DNA from: URNF01 sp045543675
GTDB taxonomy: Bacteria; Bacillota; Clostridia; Oscillospirales; Acutalibacteraceae
Assembly (NCBI GenBank): GCA_045543675.1
Contig: JAZPXM010000029.1
Location: 1-5,361 of the forward strand
DNA: 5,361 nt
Reading direction: 5' to 3'
Both the position numbers and the translations under genes were made by a program. The notes beneath the pieces were generated by a model that was not told the origin of the DNA, did not search any database, and was given only the letters and a program-made list of their open reading frames with translations. Positions within the stretch are counted from its first letter, which is position 1. Each line of letters starts with the position of its first letter. Shown here one piece after another: positions 1-5,361 of the stretch.

Positions 1-627
1 TACGGTACAAAGTTTAACACTCTTCCCGAAACAGGCGATGTTCCGCTTGTTGCAGATATTTCAAGCTGCATTTTGTCTGAGCCTATTGATGTTACCAAGT
101 TCGGTATGCTTTATGCAGGTGCTCAGAAGAACGTTGCTCCCGCAGGTGTTACAATTGTAATTATCCGTAAAGACCTTATCGGTAATGCTATGGATATTAC
201 CCCCACTATGTTCAACTATCAGACCCACGCGGACAACGATTCTATGTTCAACACCCCGCCCTGCTACACCATTTACGTAGCAAAATTGGTGCTGGAATGG
301 ATCAAAAACGAAGTCGGCGGTCTTGAAAAAATGAAAGAGATCAACGAAAAGAAAGCGGCAATTCTGTACAACTTCCTGGATAACTCCAAGATGTTCAAAG
401 GCACCGTGGTTCCCGAGGACCGTTCGCTTATGAACGTGCCGTTCGTCACGGGCGACGAAGAATTGGACGCGAAATTCGTGAAAGAAGCCACCGCGGCAGG
501 TTTCGTAAACCTGAAAGGTCACCGTTCCGTCGGCGGTATGCGCGCTTCCATCTACAACGCGATGCCGGTAGAAGGCGTTGAAAAATTGGTCGCGTTTATG
601 GCTGAATTTGAGAAAAATAATGGCTAA
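1..627 (+). CDS. serC: Phosphoserine aminotransferase, C-terminal part (5' truncated by window edge)
   Basis: SerC is a cytoplasmic PLP enzyme (fold type I, class V aminotransferase) that converts 3-phosphohydroxypyruvate and glutamate to O-phosphoserine and 2-oxoglutarate, the second step of serine synthesis. The frame is open from the first base, and 208 codons are visible of a protein usually about 360 long, so the N-terminal ~150 residues lie outside. Seen motifs, numbered from the first visible codon: YGTKFNTLPETG at 1-12, VADISS with the PLP-ring Asp at 19, AGAQKN with the Schiff-base Lys at 43, and FNTPP with Asn84-Thr85. The spacings Asp-Lys (24) and Lys-Asn (41) equal those of E. coli SerC (D174, K198, N239). 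GGMRAS near the end carries the conserved substrate-binding Arg. The gene ends with TAA at 625-627, 16 bases before serA, so the two are almost certainly co-transcribed. All key residues visible are intact. Identification is firm. Confidence 0.97.
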   Translation, partial: YGTKFNTLPETGDVPLVADISSCILSEPIDVTKFGMLYAGAQKNVAPAGVTIVIIRKDLIGNAMDITPTMFNYQTHADNDSMFNTPPCYTIYVAKLVLEWIKNEVGGLEKMKEINEKKAAILYNFLDNSKMFKGTVVPEDRSLMNVPFVTGDEELDAKFVKEATAAGFVNLKGHRSVGGMRASIYNAMPVEGVEKLVAFMAEFEKNNG

Positions 628-629
628 TT

Positions 630-635
630 AGGGGA
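630..635 (+). promoter_or_regulatory. Ribosome binding site of serA
   Basis: AGGGGA lies 8 bases before the ATG at 644, in the short serC-serA gap. It supports that ATG as the serA start. I see no promoter in the 16-base gap, so serA is expected to be transcribed from upstream of serC. Confidence 0.8.
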
Positions 636-643
636 AAACGATT

Positions 644-1804
644 ATGAATATTTGTACTTTGAATAAAATCGCCGCTTGCGGTACTGACCGCTTGGGCGAT
701 AACTACACCATTACCGATACGCTGGAAAATGCGGCCGGTGTTATGGTGCGCTCCGCCGCTATGCATGATATGGAAATGCCGGAAACCTTGCTGGCGATTG
801 CCCGCGCAGGTGCAGGCGTTAATAACATTCCTGTGGACGCTTGTGCGGAAAAAGGTATCGTGGTGTTCAATACCCCCGGTGCCAATGCGAATGCTGTAAA
901 AGAACTGGTTATCGCAGGCTTGTTCTTGGCTTCCCGTAAAGTGGTGCCCGCTATCGAATGGGCGGCTACCCTCAAGGGCGAAGGTGACGCTGTCGGCAAA
1001 CTGGTTGAAAAAGGCAAAGGCCAGTTCGCAGGTCCCGAAATATTGGGCAAAAAACTCGGCGTTATCGGTCTTGGTGCTATCGGCGTTTTGGTGGCGAATG
1101 CCGCAAAATCTCTCGGCATGGAAGTGTACGGCTATGACCCGTATCTGTCTGTGAATGCCGCGTGGAATCTGTCCCGCTCCATTCATCACGCCGCTGACCT
1201 TGATACCATCTATGCAGAATGTGATTACATCACCGTACACGTGCCGCTGATGGCGGATACCAAAGGTATGCTGAACGCAGACGCTTTCGCCAAAATGAAA
1301 GACGGCGTGCGTGTGCTGAACTTCTCCCGCGATGCGTTGGTAAACGGCGCGGATATGTTGGCAGCATTAGAAAGTGGCAAAGTAGCGCGTTATGTGGTAG
1401 ACTTCCCGACCGAAGAAATGCTCGGCGTGGAAAACGTGGTAGCTATCCCGCATCTGGGCGCATCTACCCCTGAAAGCGAAGATAACTGCGCTGTGATGGC
1501 GGCTGACGAACTGAAAGATTATCTCGAAAACGGTAACATTACCCATTCGGTGAACTATCCCGACGTGCAAGCCCCCCGCACTACCGCTAACCGTCTGTGC
1601 GTGTTGCATAAGAACATTCCCAATATGCTCACCCAGATCAGCGGTGCTGTTGCAAAAGAAGGCATCAATATTTCCGCGATGGTAAACCAGTCCCGCAAGG
1701 ATTACGCGTACACCATTTTGGATGTTGACGCGGCACCTTCTGCTGAAGCACTGGCGCATATCTCCGCTGTGGACGGCGTGGTTCGCGTACGGCACATCGG
1801 CTAA
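644..1804 (+). CDS. serA: D-3-phosphoglycerate dehydrogenase, short form with C-terminal ACT domain
   Basis: This NAD-dependent cytoplasmic dehydrogenase oxidises 3-phosphoglycerate to 3-phosphohydroxypyruvate, the first committed step of serine synthesis. The protein has 386 residues, close to the short PGDHs of Clostridia and shorter than E. coli SerA (410). Domains: a split substrate-binding domain (about 1-85 and 275-300), a Rossmann domain (about 86-274) and an ACT domain (about 317-386). Seen residues: GLGAIG at 142-147 for NAD, with Asp165 closing the fold's second strand; catalytic Arg229 (in NFSRD), Glu257 (in DFPTEE) and His270 (in PHLGAST). The His270 partner rules out the Entamoeba-like type that has Lys there. 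In the ACT domain, His322, Asn324 and Asn342 match E. coli H344, N346 and N364 in identity and spacing, the residues that bind serine; feedback inhibition is therefore inferred. No extra ASB domain is present. It follows serC by 16 bases and is ended by a strong terminator. Confidence 0.97.
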   Translation: MNICTLNKIAACGTDRLGDNYTITDTLENAAGVMVRSAAMHDMEMPETLLAIARAGAGVNNIPVDACAEKGIVVFNTPGANANAVKELVIAGLFLASRKVVPAIEWAATLKGEGDAVGKLVEKGKGQFAGPEILGKKLGVIGLGAIGVLVANAAKSLGMEVYGYDPYLSVNAAWNLSRSIHHAADLDTIYAECDYITVHVPLMADTKGMLNADAFAKMKDGVRVLNFSRDALVNGADMLAALESGKVARYVVDFPTEEMLGVENVVAIPHLGASTPESEDNCAVMAADELKDYLENGNITHSVNYPDVQAPRTTANRLCVLHKNIPNMLTQISGAVAKEGINISAMVNQSRKDYAYTILDVDAAPSAEALAHISAVDGVVRVRHIG

Positions 1805-1813
1805 GAAAGATAC

Positions 1814-1846
1814 AAAAAGCGTCCTACTGCGGTAGGACGCTTTTTT
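1814..1846 (+). terminator. Intrinsic terminator of the serC-serA operon
   Basis: A perfect 9-bp GC-rich stem (1819-1827 with 1832-1840) is closed by the loop TGCG, which in RNA is a UNCG-type tetraloop on a C-G pair and should be very stable. Five more A-T pairs extend the stem (1814-1818 with 1841-1845), followed by the T-run. The A-run on the 5' side makes it symmetrical, so it could also work on the other strand, though no convergent gene is seen. It starts 10 bases after the serA stop. Confidence 0.95.
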
Positions 1847-1857
1847 AAAAGGAAGGC

Positions 1858-1862
1858 AGGGA
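1858..1862 (+). promoter_or_regulatory. Likely ribosome binding site of the ydcF-like gene
   Basis: AGGGA sits 6 bases before the ATG at 1869. A second purine stretch, AGGAAGG at 1850-1856, is further away and less well spaced. No convincing promoter is visible between the serA terminator and this site, so transcription may start within serA or depend on readthrough. Confidence 0.6.
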
Positions 1863-1868
1863 AACCGT

Positions 1869-2633
1869 ATGGTGTGGCAATGGGTTGTCGGCGCGTTCTC
1901 TATTATACTATTTATATGGGGCATCCTGCCGTACTTTACGGGTCGTATCCGCAACGTTGGCGTATGGGTGTCCTGCATCGTTGGTGTTTTGGGTATGTTA
2001 ACAGCAATATGCGGTGCGCCGATAGCGCGGTATGTTTGGTCAAGCGGCAAAGTGGGGCAGAGTATTATTTGTGTATCGGGTATTCTGCTTGTCGCCCTTG
2101 TTTTACTTTTTTTCGGCGTGTCGGTGTTGATTTTTACACGCGCAAACCGCAAATGTAACCAAGAAGCGATAACGGTGTTGGTACCGGGCGCGCGATTATA
2201 CGAAGATCGCCCATCAAGAATGCTGTCAGATCGTTTGCGAACCGCTGCCGTCTATTTAAAAGCGCACCCCGCGCTGCCGTGTGTTGTGAGCGGGGGACAG
2301 GGGGCGGACGAGCCGTGCACCGAAGCGTCTATGATGCGTGATGTGCTGATAGAGATGGGTATAGATGAGAAGCGCATCTATATGGAAGATACATCTACCA
2401 ACACATTTGAAAATATGCAATTTACCCGTGAAGTGATAGACACATACCAACTGCCGACCGCTGTGGCAATTGCTACGCAGGAATTTCACCAGTATAGATG
2501 CGGTGTCTATGCCAAGAGAGCAAACCTGACCCCCGTTTGTGCACTTTCCTGTAAAACACCGCTGCACCTTTTTCTGTGTTATTGGGTCAGAGAGTTTGCG
2601 GGCGTGTGTCGTATGTGGTTGCTGGGATATTGA
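1869..2633 (+). CDS. YdcF/DUF218-family membrane-anchored protein, function unknown
   Basis: The 254-residue protein has an N-terminal membrane part and a C-terminal soluble DUF218 domain (the YdcF/SanA/ElyC family). Three hydrophobic segments are seen at about 4-23, 29-50 and 65-89, followed by a basic stretch (RANRK, 91-95). The soluble domain begins about residue 99. Its family signatures are present: VLVPGA at 103-108, SGG at 141-143, the TEASMM segment at 151-156, STNTFEN at 176-182 and TQEFHQYR at 203-210. E. coli relatives ElyC and SanA affect envelope and peptidoglycan integrity, but no reaction is established for the family, so I assign none. It carries 11 cysteines. Codon use differs from the neighbours: eight ATA codons and three AGA codons, which suggests low expression or a different history. 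It stands alone between two terminators. A start at ATG 1874 would be in another frame and gives no family match. Confidence 0.87.
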   Translation: MVWQWVVGAFSIILFIWGILPYFTGRIRNVGVWVSCIVGVLGMLTAICGAPIARYVWSSGKVGQSIICVSGILLVALVLLFFGVSVLIFTRANRKCNQEAITVLVPGARLYEDRPSRMLSDRLRTAAVYLKAHPALPCVVSGGQGADEPCTEASMMRDVLIEMGIDEKRIYMEDTSTNTFENMQFTREVIDTYQLPTAVAIATQEFHQYRCGVYAKRANLTPVCALSCKTPLHLFLCYWVREFAGVCRMWLLGY

Positions 2634-2643
2634 TAAATTAACC

Positions 2644-2688
2644 AACGCTGCCGTGTGTTTCCGATCAAGAACATACGGCGGCGTTTTT
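2644..2688 (+). terminator. Intrinsic terminator after the ydcF-like gene
   Basis: A long stem pairs 2644-2659 with 2670-2685 (16 pairs, including G-U at 2649/2680 and 2655/2674), with a GC-rich core of GCCG opposite CGGC and a loop of about 10 bases. The T-run 2684-2688 follows, then G. It begins 11 bases after the TGA at 2631-2633 and separates this gene from rpoB. Confidence 0.9.
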
Positions 2689-2780
2689 GTATATTTAGAC
2701 AGCAAAAAGGCGGATTTTGTGCCAAAAATCACGTTTTTAAAAAATTTTTCAAAAAAAATAAGCCAATCGCCGAAAAACGA

Positions 2781-2809
2781 TTGACAAACCGAAAAACACC
2801 CTATATAAT
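2781..2809 (+). promoter_or_regulatory. Sigma-A (sigma-70 type) promoter for rpoB, perfect consensus
   Basis: The -35 box TTGACA (2781-2786) and -10 box TATAAT (2804-2809) both match the consensus exactly and are 17 bases apart, the optimal spacing. Transcription should start at about 2815-2816, giving rpoB a leader of about 195 bases. Upstream, 2723-2760 is rich in A- and T-tracts (for example an eight-A run at 2751-2758), which may bend the DNA or help polymerase binding, though the classical UP position (about 2756-2776) is only moderately A/T rich. An inverted repeat, CAATCG (2764-2769) and CGATTG (2778-2783), overlaps the -35 box. Confidence 0.93.
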
Positions 2810-2960
2810 AGTATACTGCTTAATCATGGGTTGATATGCCTTTTGCTACAAAATAAGTATAGCACAGCATATGAAAAAAAGCAAGAGAAAATGCGAAATT
2901 GTCGGTATTTTCCATGCTTTTTCAACCGTGTGAGAAAAGCCAAAAACACAGTAAATTATC

Positions 2961-2983
2961 CCGCGGTAGGGGACATGCCGCGG
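2961..2983 (+). promoter_or_regulatory. GC-rich hairpin just upstream of the rpoB ribosome binding site
   Basis: CCGCGG at 2961-2966 pairs with CCGCGG at 2978-2983, and U-G and A-U pairs inside (2967/2977, 2968/2976) extend it to 8 bp with a 7-base loop, GGGGACA. It lies 9 bases before the AAAGGAG ribosome binding site. No T-run follows, so it is not a terminator. It may affect translation initiation or RNA stability. Confidence 0.5.
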
Positions 2984-2992
2984 ATGAAACAC

Positions 2993-2999
2993 AAAGGAG
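2993..2999 (+). promoter_or_regulatory. Ribosome binding site of rpoB
   Basis: AAAGGAG lies 11 bases before ATG 3011, slightly long but acceptable. It decides between in-frame ATGs at 2975, 2984 and 3011: only 3011 is downstream of it, and 3011 gives the usual beta-subunit N-terminus (MVNVKPV). The frame has no stop upstream until the TAA at 2759-2761, so automatic start calls could be too long. Confidence 0.75.
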
Positions 3000-3010
3000 T
3001 GGTCGAGCCA

Positions 3011-5361
3011 ATGGTGAATGTAAAACCGGTCCAGTTGGGAAACACGACCCGTATGAGTTTCGCCAAGATTAATGAAGTGTTGGATATGCCCAACCTGATC
3101 GAAGTGCAGAAAAACTCGTACAAGTGGTTCTTAGAAGAAGGACTCAAAGAGGTATTCAGAGATATGTCTGCTATTGCGGACTATACCGATAACCTCGTAC
3201 TGGAATTCATTGACTACAGAATTGATGAAAACCCGAAGTACACCGTAGCGGAGTGTAAAGAGCGCGACGTGACCTATGCGGCACCGTTGTACGTCACCGT
3301 ACGGTTGTTAAATAAAGAAACGGGTGAAGTAAAAGAATCCGAAGTGTTCATGGGCGAATTCCCGCTTATGACCCACAGCGGTACGTTTGTGATCAACGGT
3401 GCGGAACGCGTTATCGTATCTCAGCTCGTCCGTTCTCCGGGCGTGTACTACGGTATGAGCTACGATACCACCGGTAAAAAACTGTTTACTTCCACCGTTA
3501 TCCCCAACCGCGGTGCGTGGCTCGAATATGAGACCGACTCTTCCGATGTGTTCTACGTACGCATCGATAAAAACCGCAAACTGCCCGTCACCTGTCTTGC
3601 GCGTGCAATGGGTCTGTCCACCGACGCGCAGTTGATTGAATTTTTCGGTGACGACGAGCGTTTGCACGCCACCATCGAAAAAGACCCCACCAAAAACACC
3701 GAAGAAGCGTTGTTGGAGATCTACCGCAAACTGCGTCCCGGTGAACCGCTGACCGTTGAAAACTCTCAGCAGCACTTGGAAGGGCTGTTCTTTGACCCCC
3801 GTCGTTATGACCTGTCCCGCGTGGGTCGCTATAAATATAATAAGAAATTAGGTCTTTCCAACCGCTTGGCGGGTCATAAACTGAGCCGTCCCGTTGTGGA
3901 TCCCGCAACAGGCGAACTGTTGGCGGAAGCGGGCGAGATCATCGACCGCGCCCGTGCGCTCGAAATGGAAGATGCAGGCGTGTCCCAAGTCTTCATCTCC
4001 GTTGACGAACACGGTGAAGAACGCGAAGTAAAAATTATCACCAACGGTATGGTGGATATTAAGAAATATATTGATTTCGACGTAACAGAATTCGGTATCC
4101 GCGAACGTGTTTGCTACCGTGTGTTGCGCGAAATTCTGGACACCTGCACCGACGAAGACGCGCTCAAAGAAGCATTGCGTACCCGTGCGGATGAATTGGT
4201 GCCTAACCATATCACCGTAGACGATATTTTGGCTTCTATTAACTATGTGCATTGCTTAGGTCATGATGTCGGTACGACTGACGACATTGACCACTTGGGC
4301 AACCGCCGTATCCGTTCGGTAGGCGAACTGTTGCAGAACCAGTTCCGCATCGGTTTCTCCCGTATGGAACGCGTGGTGCGTGAACGTATGACCCTGCAGG
4401 CGCAGGACACCGACGTTATCACCCCGCAGGCACTCATCAATATCCGTCCTGTGGTAGCGGCAATTAAAGAGTTCTTTGGCTCTTCTCCGCTGTCTCAGTT
4501 TATGGACCAGAATAACCCCTTGGCGGAATTGACCCATAAACGTCGTCTCTCCGCGTTGGGTCCCGGCGGTCTGTCCCGTGACCGCGCAGGTTTCGAAGTG
4601 CGTGACGTACATTACAGCCACTATGGCCGTATGTGCCCCATCGAAACCCCTGAAGGTCCCAACATCGGTTTGATTTCTTACCTTGCTACCTTTGCGCGCA
4701 TCAACGAATACGGTTTCGTAGAAGCGCCGTTCCGTAAGGTGGATAAAGAAACCGGTGCGGTTACCGACGAAGTGGTATATATGTCTGCCGATATGGAAGA
4801 CGATTTCATCGTGGCACAGGCGAATGAACCGCTGGACGAAAACGGCTGTTTTGCCCGCCCGAAAGTTAACGCCCGCTGCCGTGACGAATTCTTAGAAGTG
4901 ACCCCCGATAAGGTTGACTATATGGACGTTTCTCCGAAGATGGTTGTTTCTGTCGCTACCGCGATGATTCCCTTCTTGGAGAACGACGACGCCAACCGTG
5001 CATTGATGGGTTCTAACATGCAGCGTCAGGCTGTGCCGTTGCTCAAAACCGAAGCGCCTATCGTTGGTACCGGTATGGAATACAAAGCCGGTGTTGACTC
5101 CGGTGTTTGCGTATTGTGCGAAGCGGCCGGTACCGTTACCTACGTTTCCGCTGATAAAGTGGTCGTGCGTCGTGACGATAACGGTGAAGAAGACACGTAT
5201 GAGATGATTAAATTCTCTCGCTCTAACCAGGGCACCTGTCTCAACCAGCGTCCCATTGTTGAGGTTGGTCAGCACATTGATGAACACAGTGTTATCGCTG
5301 ACGGTCCTGCGACCGACGGCGGCGAAATCGCACTTGGTAAGAATGCCCTTATCGGCTTTAT
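3011..5361 (+). CDS. rpoB: DNA-directed RNA polymerase beta subunit, N-terminal part (3' truncated by window edge)
   Basis: RpoB is the beta subunit of the core RNA polymerase; with beta' it forms the active site and RNA exit path. Visible are 783 full codons, with two extra bases, of a protein usually about 1200-1250 long in Clostridia. The N-terminus (MVNVKPVQLG, then IEVQKNSYKWFLEEGL) and VNGAERVIVSQLVRSPG-like text at about 131-145 are typical of the beta1/protrusion and lobe modules. The rifampicin region is residues 490-516: Gln496, Asp499, His509, Arg512 and Ser514 correspond to E. coli Q513, D516, H526, R529 and S531 and are all the sensitive-type residues; Pro493 replaces E. coli Gln510. 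It is followed by the near-invariant GPGGL and CPIETPEGPNIGLI. The window ends at LGKNALIGF, just before the expected MPWNGYNFEDS motif, so the flap, the catalytic-site lysines and the beta'-contact region are outside. It has its own promoter and leader. Identification is certain. Confidence 0.99.
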   Translation, partial: MVNVKPVQLGNTTRMSFAKINEVLDMPNLIEVQKNSYKWFLEEGLKEVFRDMSAIADYTDNLVLEFIDYRIDENPKYTVAECKERDVTYAAPLYVTVRLLNKETGEVKESEVFMGEFPLMTHSGTFVINGAERVIVSQLVRSPGVYYGMSYDTTGKKLFTSTVIPNRGAWLEYETDSSDVFYVRIDKNRKLPVTCLARAMGLSTDAQLIEFFGDDERLHATIEKDPTKNTEEALLEIYRKLRPGEPLTVENSQQHLEGLFFDPRRYDLSRVGRYKYNKKLGLSNRLAGHKLSRPVVDPATGELLAEAGEIIDRARALEMEDAGVSQVFISVDEHGEEREVKIITNGMVDIKKYIDFDVTEFGIRERVCYRVLREILDTCTDEDALKEALRTRADELVPNHITVDDILASINYVHCLGHDVGTTDDIDHLGNRRIRSVGELLQNQFRIGFSRMERVVRERMTLQAQDTDVITPQALINIRPVVAAIKEFFGSSPLSQFMDQNNPLAELTHKRRLSALGPGGLSRDRAGFEVRDVHYSHYGRMCPIETPEGPNIGLISYLATFARINEYGFVEAPFRKVDKETGAVTDEVVYMSADMEDDFIVAQANEPLDENGCFARPKVNARCRDEFLEVTPDKVDYMDVSPKMVVSVATAMIPFLENDDANRALMGSNMQRQAVPLLKTEAPIVGTGMEYKAGVDSGVCVLCEAAGTVTYVSADKVVVRRDDNGEEDTYEMIKFSRSNQGTCLNQRPIVEVGQHIDEHSVIADGPATDGGEIALGKNALIGF

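Larger units (their letters stand above)
2816..3010 (+). promoter_or_regulatory. rpoB 5' leader with several potential RNA hairpins
   Basis: This untranslated stretch between the promoter and rpoB can fold into a chain of hairpins, found by eye. The first pairs 2834-2839 with 2867-2872 and, inside it, 2844-2848 with 2860-2864. The second pairs 2876-2883 with 2915-2922 and 2887-2892 with 2907-2912. The third pairs 2916-2924 with 2931-2940 with one bulged G (2934); it shares 2916-2922 with the second, so they cannot coexist. The fourth pairs CCGCGG 2961-2966 with 2978-2983. A 20-codon open frame (2871-2933) overlaps hairpins two and three but has no good ribosome binding site. I do not recognise a known riboswitch or ribosomal-protein leader here. 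The role is inference; the pairings are seen. Confidence 0.45.

Noticed and set aside
1367..2152. 261-codon minus-strand open frame
   Set aside because: It is antisense to the serA 3' end, the terminator and the ydcF start, all well supported on the + strand; the protein has no recognisable domain.
2723..2760. A- and T-tract stretch as a second terminator or an origin-like element
   Set aside because: The only pairings are A-T runs without a GC stem, and no DnaA-box-like sequence is seen; it is better read as promoter-upstream DNA.
2539..2784. 81-codon + strand open frame across the end of the ydcF-like gene and into the promoter
   Set aside because: It overlaps the ydcF 3' end in another frame, reads through the terminator stem and A-tracts, ends in the -35 box, and has no ribosome binding site or family resemblance.
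2826..2834. Two-codon minimal frame (ATG GGT TGA) near the transcript start
   Set aside because: Such a short frame is expected by chance, and there is no ribosome binding site before it.
2961..2983. CCGCGG hairpin as a terminator
   Set aside because: No T-run follows; the next bases are ATGAAACACAAAGG, leading straight to the rpoB ribosome binding site.
2956..3147. 63-codon minus-strand frame at the rpoB start
   Set aside because: It overlaps the rpoB ribosome binding site and N-terminal codons, with no independent support.
3308..5287. Several minus-strand open frames opposite rpoB
   Set aside because: They are shadows of the rpoB codon pattern; the + strand frame is unbroken with near-invariant RpoB motifs.

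Overview
The window looks like a piece of a Clostridia-type Firmicutes chromosome (Bacillota; perhaps an uncultured gut lineage near the Oscillospiraceae/Ruminococcaceae). The evidence is the style of the RpoB, SerC and SerA proteins, the AGGAG-type ribosome binding sites, a textbook sigma-A promoter and strong intrinsic terminators. All supported genes are on the + strand. The lineage call rests on remembered family patterns, not on a search.

Positions 1-1846 form the end of a serine biosynthesis operon. The 3' part of serC (phosphoserine aminotransferase) is followed after 16 bases by serA (a short-form D-3-phosphoglycerate dehydrogenase with a C-terminal ACT domain). The operon is closed by a strong intrinsic terminator. 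SerA makes 3-phosphohydroxypyruvate from 3-phosphoglycerate, and SerC transaminates it to phosphoserine. The residues that bind serine in E. coli SerA are conserved in spacing and identity, so feedback inhibition is plausible.

Positions 1869-2688 hold one gene for a membrane-anchored YdcF/DUF218-family protein of unknown function, with its own terminator. Its codon use (many ATA, some AGA) differs from that of the flanking genes.

Positions 2634-3010 are a 377-base intergenic region. It contains the terminator, an A/T-tract stretch, a perfect-consensus promoter (TTGACA, 17 bases, TATAAT) and a leader of about 195 bases rich in potential hairpins. Two of these hairpins are mutually exclusive, and they overlap a 20-codon open frame. 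This leader is the most interesting part of the window.

Positions 3011-5361 encode the first 783 residues of RpoB, the RNA polymerase beta subunit, which runs off the right edge. Here rpoB is not directly behind rplJ-rplL, as it is in many bacteria; it starts its own transcription unit after serC-serA-ydcF. I found no mobile element, CRISPR array, tRNA, rRNA or clear exotic system.
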